Assembly (NCBI GenBank): GCA_000708835.1
Contig: DF237089.1
Location: 113,591-177,590 of the forward strand
Direction: 5' to 3'
Source of the DNA: Klebsormidium nitens
Taxonomy: Eukaryota > Streptophyta > Klebsormidiophyceae > Klebsormidiales > Klebsormidiaceae
DNA length: 64,000 nucleotides
Part shown: positions 22,201 to 33,394 of the stretch, piece by piece
Layout of the letters: each line of letters starts with the position of its first letter
Position numbering within the stretch: the stretch's first letter is position 1
Notes under the pieces: generated by a model
Databases searched by the model: none
Told to the model about the DNA's origin: nothing
The model's input: only the letters and a program-made list of their open reading frames with translations
Made by a program: the position numbers and the translations under genes

Positions 22201-25200
22201 GCCCTGGACCGTATCGATCTTCAAGATATCAATGTTTTCACACCTCCGCTGTTCCTACTTCGCGCAGGAACAGTCCAATATCAATTGCAAGACTCACCTC
22301 CTCTGAACTCCTAGAAGTTTAAACTAAAATCATCCCAAATTGTCTTGCTCAGGCCGCCATGTCATCAGCGCAAGCCAAGTCCCGCGGGAACGGCTTCACA
22401 TACAAGCACCTGGCGTCGTCCAAGGACCTCTGGTTCGACTTCATGGCCGATACTGGGGACGGCGGCAACTCCACTTATACCATCGCACGCTTGCTGGCGC
22501 AGCCCCATTTGACGCTGCGCTTTGCGGACAAGTATATTGTGCTGCCGCGCTCCAAGCTGCTGCTCATTGGAGGGGACCTCGCGTGAGCTTTTCCGCCTCT
22601 CTCGAGATATAATATTTTATTCACGATCCAACTCCGTGTATTCTGGGACGAAGCAGACCACGGATTGGCGGTTTCGGATTGGCTATTCCTCGCTTCCCTC
22701 CTTGATTACGTGGTCTGCTAGCGAGGAATAGCCAATCCGAAACCGCAGGTTTCAGATACTCTTCTACTGAGAGGTCTTAAGTAGGAGGCTGGCTAAGAGC
22801 TTTTACAGTCCGATGCATCGCGGCCAGAATGAGCCCTTGTGAGTCTGATGCTTTCTTCTTATCCCTTTCGCTTTCACGGACGCTTAACTCTGTAGCACCT
22901 ACGGAGCCAAGGTTACAGGGACGCTTGACTTTTTTTCAACAGCTATCGTGTCCTCGTGCTCAAAAAGGCGTTGACTTTTTGCCCGTTTTAGGTACCCCAA
23001 CCCTTGCAAAGAGTCGTACGAGAAGCGCCTCTTCCTACCTTTTGAGTACGCGCTCCAGCCGCCGACGTGCTACCACAAGGACAGGATTGCTGTACAAAAA
23101 CCGGAGCTGCCGCCAGGGGTGCCCAGTCTCAAGAGCTACGACGGCCCACAGTGCTTTTGCATTCCCGGGAACCACGACTGGCAAGTCATCTGCGCGCGTT
23201 GCGCTTCTTTGTCACGCATCTGGTTGATTCTATTCGTGAAGAGCTAGCATACGGATCGGTTTCGGGGTTTACTTGTGGTTCTGCACAATCAGCGGCTGGG
23301 GGAGTTGCCAGGTGATTTCCGGTTTCGTTAGGACGGTATCGAAACCCTGCTCTCTGCCTTGATGGCACAGATTAGCTTCCTAGAGCCAGAGAAACCTTGC
23401 CACACAACTCTGAGGTTGCTTCAGTCACCAGATGCTTCCAGAACTGAGCTGGTTTTCTCAAACAGCCCCTAATCTAAACTTCCTTCGTTTGTACTTTCTA
23501 CGTCATCACAAATGTGGTGGACTCTCCGACATGAGAAAAGCTCACAAGAGCCAACGCGAGTATCCTCATGCGAATCTTTGGCTGCAGGCTGGACGGGTTG
23601 GACACATTTATGCGGTACATCTGCCATAAGAGCTGGCTCGGCGGCTGGCTTATGCCGCAGGTGAGAGATGGCGGTTTTTCTGCTGTTGACGTTTTCGAAA
23701 AAGAAGCAGGCACTAACGATGGTCATGCGCGAGCTGCTTGTTACATATTCGTCCATTCAATGAAAACATTATTCAGCGGTTCGCAACCCGCACAGCGTGC
23801 ACTCTTCTCGTTGGTAAGGCAGCGGGGTTGGTTCTCGGATTGTTGATCGCTACGAGGAGTTTTGAGGAATGGGTATTGCAGGCAGCTCACATTTGCGAGA
23901 ACTCTCCCACGGGACTCAGGAGCGAGTCCAGGGGTAACCTGCCATCTTTGTCTTGGCCGAAATCTCGTCCGCCCTTGGGAACAGTGATCGAGGGGCGGCT
24001 ACGCAGTTCGTGAAAGCCTTTCAGACCCTTTACTTTTGGAGCTTTGACCGCTGGCTCAACCCACGCTCCCCTTGCAATTCTACTGGCTGAAAAGTGTCTC
24101 AGCTTGCGTCAGTTGTCGTTGCAGGAGAAGAGCTACTTCTCGCTGAAGCTGCCGCAGGGCTGGTGGATCTTTGGGCTGGACCAGGGTCTCGCGGAAGACA
24201 TCGACATCTTCCAATTCAAATACTTCTCGACGATCGCAGACGAGCAGGTGAGCTTGAAGCCTCCCGCGAATTTTGCCTGCTGGATTTCAAGAGCGCCAAG
24301 AAACATGGTCGAAAGTGGACGATTTCCACTTTGCTCAATCGACACATCAGGACTGTTTAGGATGCCGCAAAGGGCAGTTCTCAGACATCCCATGCAGATG
24401 GTTCCCTGCTTCACAAGACCTATTTCTCAGGGAGCCCCGGAAAACATGATTGCAACAGATGAATCTCCTTGGTTGGCGTGCATGTGGGTGCGGTTATTGC
24501 GTCGGACGCTCTATGCAACTGGAGTTCAGAAATCCGCAGTGCCCCTTCGCGACCTTACCTGAGCTTTGTTAGGCAAGTCCGCAGAATGTTTAGGAAAGTC
24601 GGGATCCGTCTTATTCTTGCACCAGGCGGATGAACAGGGAACAAAATGAGGATTTTGGTTGTTTGGACATAAATGCAAGCTAAGCTTTCTGATGCCGCTG
24701 ACGTCACCAGGTGGGCCCCGAGGACAACGTCATCATCCTGACGCACGAGCCGTCCTGGGTGCTGGACAACTACTGGGGCCACGCCACCGGCAAGAACGTC
24801 ACGTACCTCGTCAAGCAGCACCTCAAGTGAGCGCGCGCGTCTTCTTGCCATTCATTTGCGACATACAACATAATTGGATCTTGTATCATAAAGCTTCCGC
24901 TCCTTAGTCTCGACTATCTTGTCCCCACCTTAACGTTCTCAAACGACATTGAATGACATCGGCAGTGGTCAGGTTTTCTGGCGGGCCCGAGAGAAGTTCT
25001 GCCTTTGTCGCCTGAAGTTCTTTCTCCGTTCCTTTCCTCGTCTGCGAGTCCCCAGTTTAACACGCCACGCCACTTCGGTTTACTGCCCTCGTTTAGGCCA
25101 ACGCTTCAAAAGTTGGTTCACCCACGAGTGAGTAGGGTTAGTATAACCCGGGTGCTACCATCCCTGGCAGTCTGTGCTTCAAATCAGATTTGACTGCGTG

Positions 25201-28200
25201 TCTACTCTACGTGGTCCCCGATTGTGACAAAGTTTTCTTCATCAGGGGCCGGTGCCGCATGCGCATGGCGGGCGATTTGCACAACTACATGCACCACACT
25301 GCCAGCACGTCTTCCCCCGCCACCCCCCTGTACGAACATCTCGTGGTCAATGGTGCGGGAGGCGCGTTTTTACACCCGACGCACGTGTTTGCCGGCTTCG
25401 ACAAACTGCACGGCGCCAAGTACGAGTGCCGGGGAGTCTATCCCCCTGTTAGCGTCTCGCGAAAGGTGGGTGGCGGAAATAGTGGAAACAAGCTAGTCTT
25501 GACATTGGTTGTCAACGCTTGAAGAGTACTGAGCACAATCTCAGAACTAAGAAGCTAAGAGAGGCTGGTCATTCTTGTCGTTGACGCTTCTGGGCTTGCT
25601 ATGCGTGAAATTCTATTGGCCCACTAGTCAGGCGCCCTTTTGAAGATCGCAGCATTGGAGGATGGTAAGGATTTTATGCTTGTTCCTTGCATCCCGGTGC
25701 TAGCCTGATTGAGAGGATGTTCTACTTTCTGCACTTCAGGCTTCTAAGTCTAAATCAGCTTTCTTCTGCGGTTGAAGAAAGCTTTTTGGCAGCCAGACTC
25801 TTCACATTTTCTGCGCGTTCGTGCTTACAGATCAGTTTGAGCAACATCGTCAAGTTCCGTAAGAAGAACTGGCGCTTCGACATCGTGGGCGGCCTCGTCT
25901 ACTTCGTCCTCGTCTTCTCGCTCTTCCCGCAGTGCAAGATCGACACCGTCACACAGCAGGTACGCACCAGCACGCTTTGGACCACAACGGACACGGTCTG
26001 TTCTCTGTAGCGGTGGTCAAACGGGTTGGGCGTCGGACGTTTCTTGGTCGTCTCGTTTCCTTCACCTGCTACATTCTTCTCTGGCATTCGAGCTCGTTCC
26101 GCGCTTTCAGCTGCAGAGCAAGATGAAAGTGCATTGCTCTTTTTGTTCGAAATTTTGGACGGCAGAAGCCGATCCAGCTTTTTTTTCGAATTTCAAAAGC
26201 AATCCAAAGTGCAATATCGCATTCGGGATGCGTTGAAACACCCAAGCAGCTCGTACGAGTCCCTAACGAACTCGGTTTCATCTGGCGATGTCCGGCAAAC
26301 TTACTCACTGGCCTGAATTTACACATTTTGGGCCGTGCGTGCAGGTAACGTTTCGCGGGCACGTGCTGCAGTTCTTGCGCGCCATGTCGGAGGCGTGCCT
26401 GGACCTGCTGCAGCACAGCTACGTCTCAATGACCGGCCTCACCATCATGCTCTTCCTCAGGTGCGCCACTCTCCGACTCCGATAACTCTCGTGTGACCTA
26501 AGAACCGTGTGACCTAAGATAGGCACCCGGGGGACGGGTGGGGTTGGTATGGTGGTTAGGGTGGATTGGGGTGCGGAGCGGGTGATTTATTGGTTAGGTT
26601 TTTAGTTGGAAGTGCCCGGGTAACTCGTATCTTAGGTCACACGCCCGTGAGGTCACACGAGAGTTACCGGCATCCCTTCCGCTGTCGTAGGAGGATTCAA
26701 CTTGCCACGGCTGCTGCATCTTGATCTTTACCAAATCCAACAGTCAACTTATGACCAGACTTCAGAGTAATCGGTTTTATCTGATTATACTCATTCGGAT
26801 GGAATTCACCACTGCAGTCCGCTTCCTCGAAGAGGGGCCACTTGGTTTCAGGGGTTGTGCACTGCTTCAGATATGATCAGAGATGTCTGAGAGCGCCCTT
26901 GGTGGATTGTTCGACAATTGAATTGGAATCCGACCTAGCAGCGACTTTTTCTGCGTACGATGTGGGCGCCTACGATAATTCTGCTGGCAAGTTCCTACTA
27001 CGCAGCAAAACACCTCTCCTTGACTTGGTCGGTACGGGCGTTCTGAGCTCACGATCCTCTTCTTTGGTGCAGCGTTCTGTTCGTCCCGGGACGGGCGTCT
27101 CGGCGTACACGTATGATTATCGGCTGCCTGCATCTGGGCGCCCACCTATTCGCTGGTAAGGATTGGAAGTTTGCTTGTGAATACGGTAGTAGTTGGGAAT
27201 TGGCTTTGTGACTACGTAGTGATAGGGACGATTGCCTGAGACTTCATGGAAGCTTTACAGGAAGCCGTCGGTACAACGATGGAGAGCCAGCAAGATGATT
27301 GCATCCGCTTTCGGCTGGATCCTTGAAAGCAGCGGCTGTTGCCAATACTCAGCCGTCGCCCACGAATGAGTCCGTAACATGTAGGAGAGCCTTAGTCAGC
27401 CCGTCTGGAGCATCCAATAAATCAGTCTAAAGTTCAGCGATGAATGTAAGGGAGGAGTCTACACATCCCCGGAAAGCATCAGATTGCAGGAGAGACAAGG
27501 CCAAACGCCCTTGAGGGCGGTAGCACATTCCCTTACCTTCCCCCGTGCAGCTCTGGTGTTGATGCTCCTTTTGGAGCTGGGTGTCGACGTGTGCGTGCGG
27601 CATAAGCTGCTGGGCACCTCAGGGTACCATACGCTATACGACTGGTACCAGCAGGTGGGGAACGAGCACTTCCCGGACCCCACCGGGCTGCGGCGGCGCA
27701 TGGAGGAGTGGACCTACGGCTTCTACCCCGCCTGCGTCAAGTACCTCATGGCCGCCTTCGACGTCCCGGAGGTGCGCGGAGTCTGAGTTTCTGGATTCTG
27801 GGGTTGATTGAGGTTGACTTTTCAGTTTTCTGAAAACTGGGTCTTGAGTCTCCTGACATTCTGGTTCCCCATTGTCCACTTCTCACGTCTTTGCATTTGA
27901 GGAGCATTTGTTTCTTAGTGAACGTGACAGAAAGAATCAAGCTTGGGCCGACTGCGTAATCAATCACGGGAATCAGTCGACCGAACTTTTCATTACCCCC
28001 CTTATGTGTCTGTGTCTCTGGAGGTGCTTATGGGTTGCGTAATATGGTACGCCTGTTGACCGGAGGCCAGAGCATATATGTTGCTCTGGGTTCGTGATAG
28101 ATCTTGCATGCCTACGCTAAAGGAAATGGGCCAGTCGACCGCTACCGAAAGCTGTTGTGTTGCAAGAAATCCTGATGTTACATGACTCGCTCGACTATCT

Positions 28201-29484
28201 TGATCTCAACCTGTTTGCTTGATTCAGGTTATGGCGGTGACGCGGGGCCAGATCTGCGAGCACGGCATGGACGCGCTTCCCCGCTACTTCACGCTCATCT
28301 ACTACGCCTCCGTCTTTCTGTACTACTGGGTGTTCTCCACTCCGATCGTATCTCTTGTCTTCGGCTGCTACCTTTACATCTCCATCAACTGGTTTAGCCT
28401 CCACTTTGACGAGGCCTTCTCCTCGCTGCGCATCGCGAACTACAAGTCCTTCTGCCGCTGTCACATACGGCCGGACGGCAGCTTAGAGGTGAGAGGCGGT
28501 CTTGGGGCTGCGCTCTTCTCTTTGGTCGAAGTCGCTCGATATTATTGGTTTTCCGTGCTGACAAAGAATGGTGCTGGTATGATTTTGAACCCGGTATTGG
28601 ATGGCATGTGGCTTTTCCCTATCACGCTGTTGACAATGGAGAAGTCTTTGACGTCAAGGATCCTCTGTAGTGCTGACTTATTCGGTTTGCGCAAGACGGT
28701 ATCTGTTTGTAAGCTGGTACATTTTGAAAGAACTCGATGTATTCCCAGACTCAGAGAGTAGAATGGAGACATTGATGTTCCCAGAGATGCCGGGGCGCTT
28801 GAACGGCTGATCCTCTCCTGCAGGTGTTCTCCATCGCCGTTGACAAAGTTCCTCGGGAGTGGGCTCTTGACCCGCTATGGGAAGCAGAAAATGCCACGAA
28901 ACCAGGTCCGTCTTTCTCTTCATTCCAGGCACTCCAGAAAAGATTTTACAGGCCTCATCAATCAAGAAAATAGGCTTCCCCTTTTTGATTGCTGGTTTTA
29001 TGGACCATACGGCTGCCTCTGTCGTCCGGTTGCTGCATTCTTTTCTGCAACTTCGTTTCTGTACGTTTCACTTCCTTCCGGTGCCAAAATATTGGATCCG
29101 CTCGGCGCGTTTGTGAGAGCGAGAATGATTCCTCGAGTTGCATGATGGTCTGTTTCTCGGTCCTAATCCAGGCCCTTTCAACTCCCTCGAATGCGTTCTC
29201 TTGCAGTGTCCCATTTGCGGGACCACCCAAGCCTGTGGGTTCCGGTGTCCCCGTTCCGGGACAAGCAGTGCAATGCGCGCATCGTCGACCATTTCGTCGT
29301 CGAAAAGCTGCCGCCTAAGCACGTGCTGTCGCCAAAACCGGCGCCAAAAAGCAGCACGAGCAGCGAAAGCCCGGGGATGCCGCCGCTCTTCCCCGGGGGC
29401 AGGTTAGACCACCTCATGGGCGAAGAAAACGATACGCCCGCTAATGGCCTAAATGAGGGCCATAACCATTCTTATAGTATTTAA
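19254..29484 (+). CDS. Multi-membrane calcineurin-like metallophosphoesterase
   Basis: Eighteen exons: 19254-19496, 20118-20386, 20814-20988, 21360-21586, 21867-21954, 22353-22582, 22992-23180, 23588-23660, 24125-24247, 24711-24826, 25246-25465, 25831-25959, 26345-26460, 27073-27155, 27551-27771, 28228-28488, 28824-28905, 29207-29484. Phases agree throughout and the sum is 3,123 nt (1,040 residues). Hydrophobic helices occupy the N-terminal ~250 residues and the region after residue 650; between them lies a metallophosphoesterase domain with metal-ligand motifs. It matches, from memory, a family of ~1,000-residue plant and protist membrane phosphoesterases of unknown substrate. Intron 7 needs a GC donor. 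The last exon is a hydrophilic Pro/Ser tail. The domain call is strong; the substrate and the membrane in which it sits are unknown. Confidence 0.87.
22353..25465 (+). other. Metallophosphoesterase catalytic domain (exons 6-11)
   Basis: Residues about 335-651. In order: DFMADTGDGGNSTY (first metal Asp region), GGDLAYPNP (split across exons 6/7), GNHDWLDGLDTF (split across exons 7/8), LTHEPSW and MAGDLHNYMHH. These correspond to the D-x, GD, GNHD, H and GDxH metal-binding blocks of the calcineurin-like fold, all intact. Exons 8-11 also encode SWLGGWLMPQEKSYF, LPQGWWIFGLD and NGAGGAFLHPTHVF, which are strongly conserved in this family. The residues expected for a two-metal centre are present, so an active hydrolase is likely. 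Confidence 0.85.
22652..22746. repeat. Crossed (pseudoknot-order) inverted repeats in phosphoesterase intron 6
   Basis: Arm A (22652-22662, AGCAGACCACG) is the reverse complement of 22709-22719. Arm B (22668-22694) is a perfect 27-bp reverse complement of 22720-22746. The order is A, B, A', B', so the two hairpins cross rather than nest, and A' and B' are contiguous. Confidence 0.85.
26479..26670. mobile_element. MITE-like element B in phosphoesterase intron 13
   Basis: A ~190-bp element with ~44-bp imperfect terminal inverted repeats (AACTCTCGTGTGACCT ... on both ends), flanked by TA on each side, suggesting a TA target duplication. Each terminal repeat contains a doublet of GTGTGACCT motifs. 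The core GGACGGGTGGGG ... GGTGCGGAGCGGGTG ... TTAGGTTTTTAG matches element A at 3137-3322. It starts about 20 nt after the exon 13 donor. Confidence 0.75.
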
Positions 29485-30717
29485 CGTTGGGCAGACACTG
29501 CCGCCGCACGAGCACAATGGACACATTGGTCCGGAAGTCATATTCGGTCAAGGTAAGGGAAGGTTGCCTTTATGGCGTCCCACCGTCATAAGAAGTTGCG
29601 CAGCAGGAAACAATCGATTTCAATCACAAGTCGCGCATGCACTTGCATCAAAGAATGTTTCGGCAGGCTTCAAGTTGATGATTTTCGTGGCGCACATAAT
29701 GTAAATCAGGTGCTCGCAAAGCTTACAAATGATGCAGGCCGGCTAGTATTCCTGTGGGCCCGAGCCGCCTCGTCATGACCGTTGCATGCATGGCGCCTGA
29801 GCCGGGTAAACGTTTGAAAACGCTAGCTAGCTACTAGTATTAACCATGACATGCTACGATCTACACCGCATGCGCATCGTCGGTCGGATGGCCGGAAGGG
29901 CGACTCGGATACATGACACTGAAGACATGTGCAGTGCATGGGACATTAGCATTGAACACCTGCTCCTGCTAGGCAGTACAGTATAGTGGCCTGCTTAATA
30001 AGTTGCTCCAATGAGTTTGATGCAGCCGCGTGGTACCATGAATTAAGCATGTGGGGGTTGAGTTTATATGGTTGTTATGCACGCATACATGAATACTGAT
30101 GTTTGGTCGGGCCTCATTTATTCAGATTGACAAAAGTTCAACTTCTGTCAACAATTAATATCAAGAACTTGAGCTCTGGTTAAAGTGCTAACTTTTGGAA
30201 AACCGTTGCAGTTTGAAATGAATCGACCGCCCCATCTTGCTCATCAGCGACTCCTATTAGTGGGTCACCTATTACTTACGCAGACGCACTTCTTTTCTAC
30301 AGGTATACATCAACAGGATGTCAGCCCAGTACTCACCTTAGCGTGCACATCAGGAAGTTCACTGCTTTGTTTTCTAATTAAGATTTGTCTTAGCTCAAGA
30401 ACTCTCTGGAAATCGGCAAAGGGGATCACCTGCTGCCCCGGCCACTCTAAGAATATAAAAGGGTCAGGACGATTGAACTGGTCTCGAAGCCCCTTTTCAC
30501 GACTTCTTGGCACCACCGTCGAGCCAACCAGCAAAACACTGCCCGCTGCCTTCGAAAGCCGTAGGTTAGGCTGCGATGCTCAAATGTGCATAACCCTTCA
30601 ACCAAAAGCAAGAACGGTGGCCACTCAAGGCCAGTACCTGGTACCTTTTCCGCAATCTATATCCGCTGCAAAATGATCAAATCCTAAAGGCCAAGCGGTC
30701 CAACGATCCGGCCTCGC
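29485..30717. other. Intergenic region, no gene seen
   Basis: Between the phosphoesterase stop and the HNH gene stop (convergent). An open stretch on the minus strand around 30340-30580 ends at a good GTGAGT donor signal, but I could not link it to other exons or to a known family. Confidence 0.35.
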
Positions 30718-32236
30718 TCAGGATATAAAGCAACCGCTTGGTGTTTCCGTCTTGGCCACGTTTCCGTACGCCGCGAGCTCCACTACGTCCATGTCTCGTT
30801 CTGCAAGGGTGTCACTCACAGTGTTGATCTCGACCGTTCGTTAGCGTTCAGGGCTTGAACAAGTCGCCGAATACTTCCGTCAGGCGCCTTGTCAAACTCA
30901 AGCGAGGTTCAGCAATAAACGATGAACAGCTTCAACAGGTCTACAACCTCGAGACGCAACAAGAAGGTCAAGCTCATACCGGTCAGAACAAGCTACAAGA
31001 GCGGAAAGAACACCTTAAAGTAAGGTGACCGAAATACGTTTTCAGTGGCAGCAAGGTTGTTGTATTATTCTCCGCCAGTAAGCTTGCGTGAGCCTGCAAC
31101 TCATCTTGTAAGAAGTGTCTGTACGAGGAGTTAACTCGAGAATACTTCTTCAAAAGAAGGCCCGGTCTAGTTTGGGCCTGCTAGTTCGAACCCTTGGAAA
31201 GGCATGTGCGAGACTTACTCGAGAATCGACAGTAGGCGCTTTGATTCGAAATGTCTGAGTACGTCATGTCCGTCCGATTGCTCTTGACCCGATTCGCTCG
31301 AGCCTGAACGCCACAGGAAGAGGTCAGGTCTGTCAAACGAACGCAGCAAGTGTCAAAGAAGCCCTTGAAGAGACAACAAGATGCGAACCACTTTGAAAGA
31401 ATGGACGCTCTAAAAGCTTCCCAGGGACTTGCTATCAGAGCGTCTTCGTACGACAATCCAACCACAAAGAAACGGTGCCATGCGAGCAATAGCTGCCCGC
31501 TTTCACATTATTACAGGCAGAAGGCAGAGTTCACTTATAAAGAACTGCAGAAGTGTTCCATGTAGATACAGGGAAATGTCGTCACTGTCCAAAATTAAGT
31601 ACGCACCTGTAGCAGCTGGCAGTTTTCTATGACGCTTTTGCCCCCCTGCACAGGATGTTCCTCCGGTCAGCATAGCAGCAGATCATGGCGTCAACATTGA
31701 AAGGAAGGGGTGCAACACATAAGTTTATAGAATCATAAGTAAGAAGGAGATGCAACCTTGAACTACAGCTGCGGCACAGGAGGTTTGCTGAAAAAGCTTC
31801 CGGAAGGATCACCATTCGACACTCTCTCACCATCGTTGTGGCTGTGATCAACTGGTTGGACTGTCAATTGAATTCGCCGAAAGGTGGAGGATATCATGCT
31901 AGAGCAGACGGGCACCCGGAAGCCTTGAGCTTCTTTTTCTCGTGTTCCTTGCCTTCGAAAAGGGCTGTATGTGATCGTAATTGTGGCAGAGGCACCCGTC
32001 ACACGCCACGAGCTTCTTGAACACCAGGTTGCCATACGGGTCCATTCGCCACCGGTCCGGATTTCGCCCCGGCACCGTCTCCGCCTTTCGCCAGCACGCT
32101 TCCTTCACGTCCCAGGGAAAGGAGCGCGGGCCCCGCTCATCGTACTCCTGTGGCACAGTACTGGACTCACTTCAGACAGTGAAAAGTTGGGACACTGAGA
32201 GATAATGAGGGGAAGAGGGGGCATTGTGGAGTCCAT
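30718..32236 (-). CDS. Plant-type HNH-domain protein
   Basis: Exons from the 5' side: 32236-32171 (ATG near the middle of a longer open frame), 32147-31953, 31645-31607, 31303-31219, 30800-30718. Phases fit and the sum is 468 nt (155 residues). The core reads YDERGPRSFPWDVKEACW, GCLCHNYDHIQPFSK, GGKSVIENCQLLQ, ARANRVKSNRTDMTY, SAYCRFS, KRDMDVVELAAYGNV. This matches, from memory, small plant HNH-domain proteins; the D-H ... N ... N-R-x-K spacing is the HNH metal/nuclease motif. A 39-nt exon encodes only GGKSVIENCQLLQ. The intron before it uses a GC donor (GAAG|GCAAGG). Function is unknown; a nucleic-acid-binding or nicking role follows from the fold. The 5' end is uncertain. Confidence 0.78.
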
Positions 32237-32321
32237 GCTCTGGTTAGAACTTGCTCTAAGCCTTTTCCCTGCAATCTTTGGAGTTTTGAGAACAGCATGT
32301 TTGTAGGGCATGAAGCTGAGT

Positions 32322-32906
32322 TCAGTGGGAGAAATGAAAACTATGCGTGGGTAAGAGACCCAGACAAAGCACTTTGAACGACCTGATGAATGATGCCAGT
32401 GGTTCTAAAGACAATAAACTTTTACTTTCTGACCAAGGAGGCACGAAAAGCACAACTGGTTCGGAGACAGTCTTTCGCATTGGAGCTGCTTCACAAACAA
32501 CGGATGATGCAATGCAGTCTGACCGTCCTCCGCTCAGGCTTGCATCAAGTACCTCATCTGAGTACGAGTTGCCCCGTCGATGCCGCCTTGGTGGCGTCAC
32601 CGTCCGTGCACTGTACGTTGTCGATGCCGCATTGACTGGCACCTCCTCTTTCTCCCCTCTAGTCTTGGTCGCCTCCATTTGCTGCACATTTGCAGTCGCC
32701 ACACTTCCGCCTTGCTTAAGTGGACTGTTGCTGCGAAAGCCACCCTCTTTGGCAACCCAACGGCCCCCTTTGCCTCCCTTCTGATTCGCGCCGTAATGGG
32801 GCCTTGCTTGAGGGGGACTGTCGGGGATTCTTGTTTCGTTTGCAGGTGAACTGGACGTGCGGGAGCTGGCCAGGACCTTGGCAGGCTGCGAAGATCCTGT
32901 GCTCAT
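32322..32906 (-). CDS. Candidate 5' coding exon of the HNH gene
   Basis: An open frame from ATG at 32906 runs ~195 codons without a stop toward the HNH gene. It encodes a low-complexity Ser/Arg/Pro-rich segment (PPRRHRRGNSYSDE and similar). Its 3' splice site is not clear: AAA|GTGCTT in phase 0 or CTGG|GTCTCT in phase 1 are possible. It may instead be unrelated or non-coding. Confidence 0.35.
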   Translation of the reverse strand: MSTGSSQPAKVLASSRTSSSPANETRIPDSPPQARPHYGANQKGGKGGRWVAKEGGFRSNSPLKQGGSVATANVQQMEATKTRGEKEEVPVNAASTTYSARTVTPPRRHRRGNSYSDEVLDASLSGGRSDCIASSVVCEAAPMRKTVSEPVVLFVPPWSESKSLLSLEPLASFIRSFKVLCLGLLPTHSFHFSH

Positions 32907-33394
32907 CTTTGGAACCTCAGAAGACCCCGACTTTCACTCGTGGAGCAAGTTCTCACAAGGAGATGGAGGCGAATGGGCGTTGGGGGATGAAAGCGTAACG
33001 GGTATAGGCTCTAGCCTCTGAGAATAGAGCCTGAGGCAGCTAAGCCAATCAAGCTTGCTGAACGCAGGCCGGCTTGCTGAACAACATTCAGATCTTTGCT
33101 GAGTTCAGCCAAGAGCAGGTTTAGCCGTTTTGTTTAGCCGTGGGCCCGGCCGCGGGCCCCGGGCCCCATACTAATGGTAATGGTAAAAACTCCTCTGTTA
33201 GCTCGACTCGAGTTCATAAACCGGCACCGGCAGGCACTGCGGCGAGGCTGAAACAAACCGACGCCAGTGATAACGACGCCTGTGACCGTTTTTCAAAACA
33301 TGCTTTGAAGTCGCATCGCGCTCTAGTTGACAGCTCGCTCCACACCCACCTGCAGCCACGTTCGACACAAATCTCTGATGAAGCAGAGAATGAG
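32907..33394. promoter_or_regulatory. Divergent region between HNH and DnaJ-type genes
   Basis: Head-to-head arrangement of a minus-strand and a plus-strand gene. An open plus frame already exists from 33125, but it has no ATG before 33395, so part of this may be 5' untranslated sequence or an upstream coding exon. No clear promoter element is visible. Confidence 0.35.

Noticed and set aside
30310-30600. Minus-strand frame around residues like FIFLEWPGQQVIPFADF with a good GTGAGT donor
   Set aside because: It looks coding-like but could not be joined in phase to neighbours or named; it lies 3' of the HNH stop and may be a separate small gene.
31181-31200. TTCGAACCC resembling a tRNA T-arm
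   Set aside because: No matching acceptor, anticodon or D-arm could be folded around it.
32347-32784. Plus-strand 145-codon frame opposite the HNH 5' candidate exon
   Set aside because: Opposite-strand shadow with no domain and no splice link.
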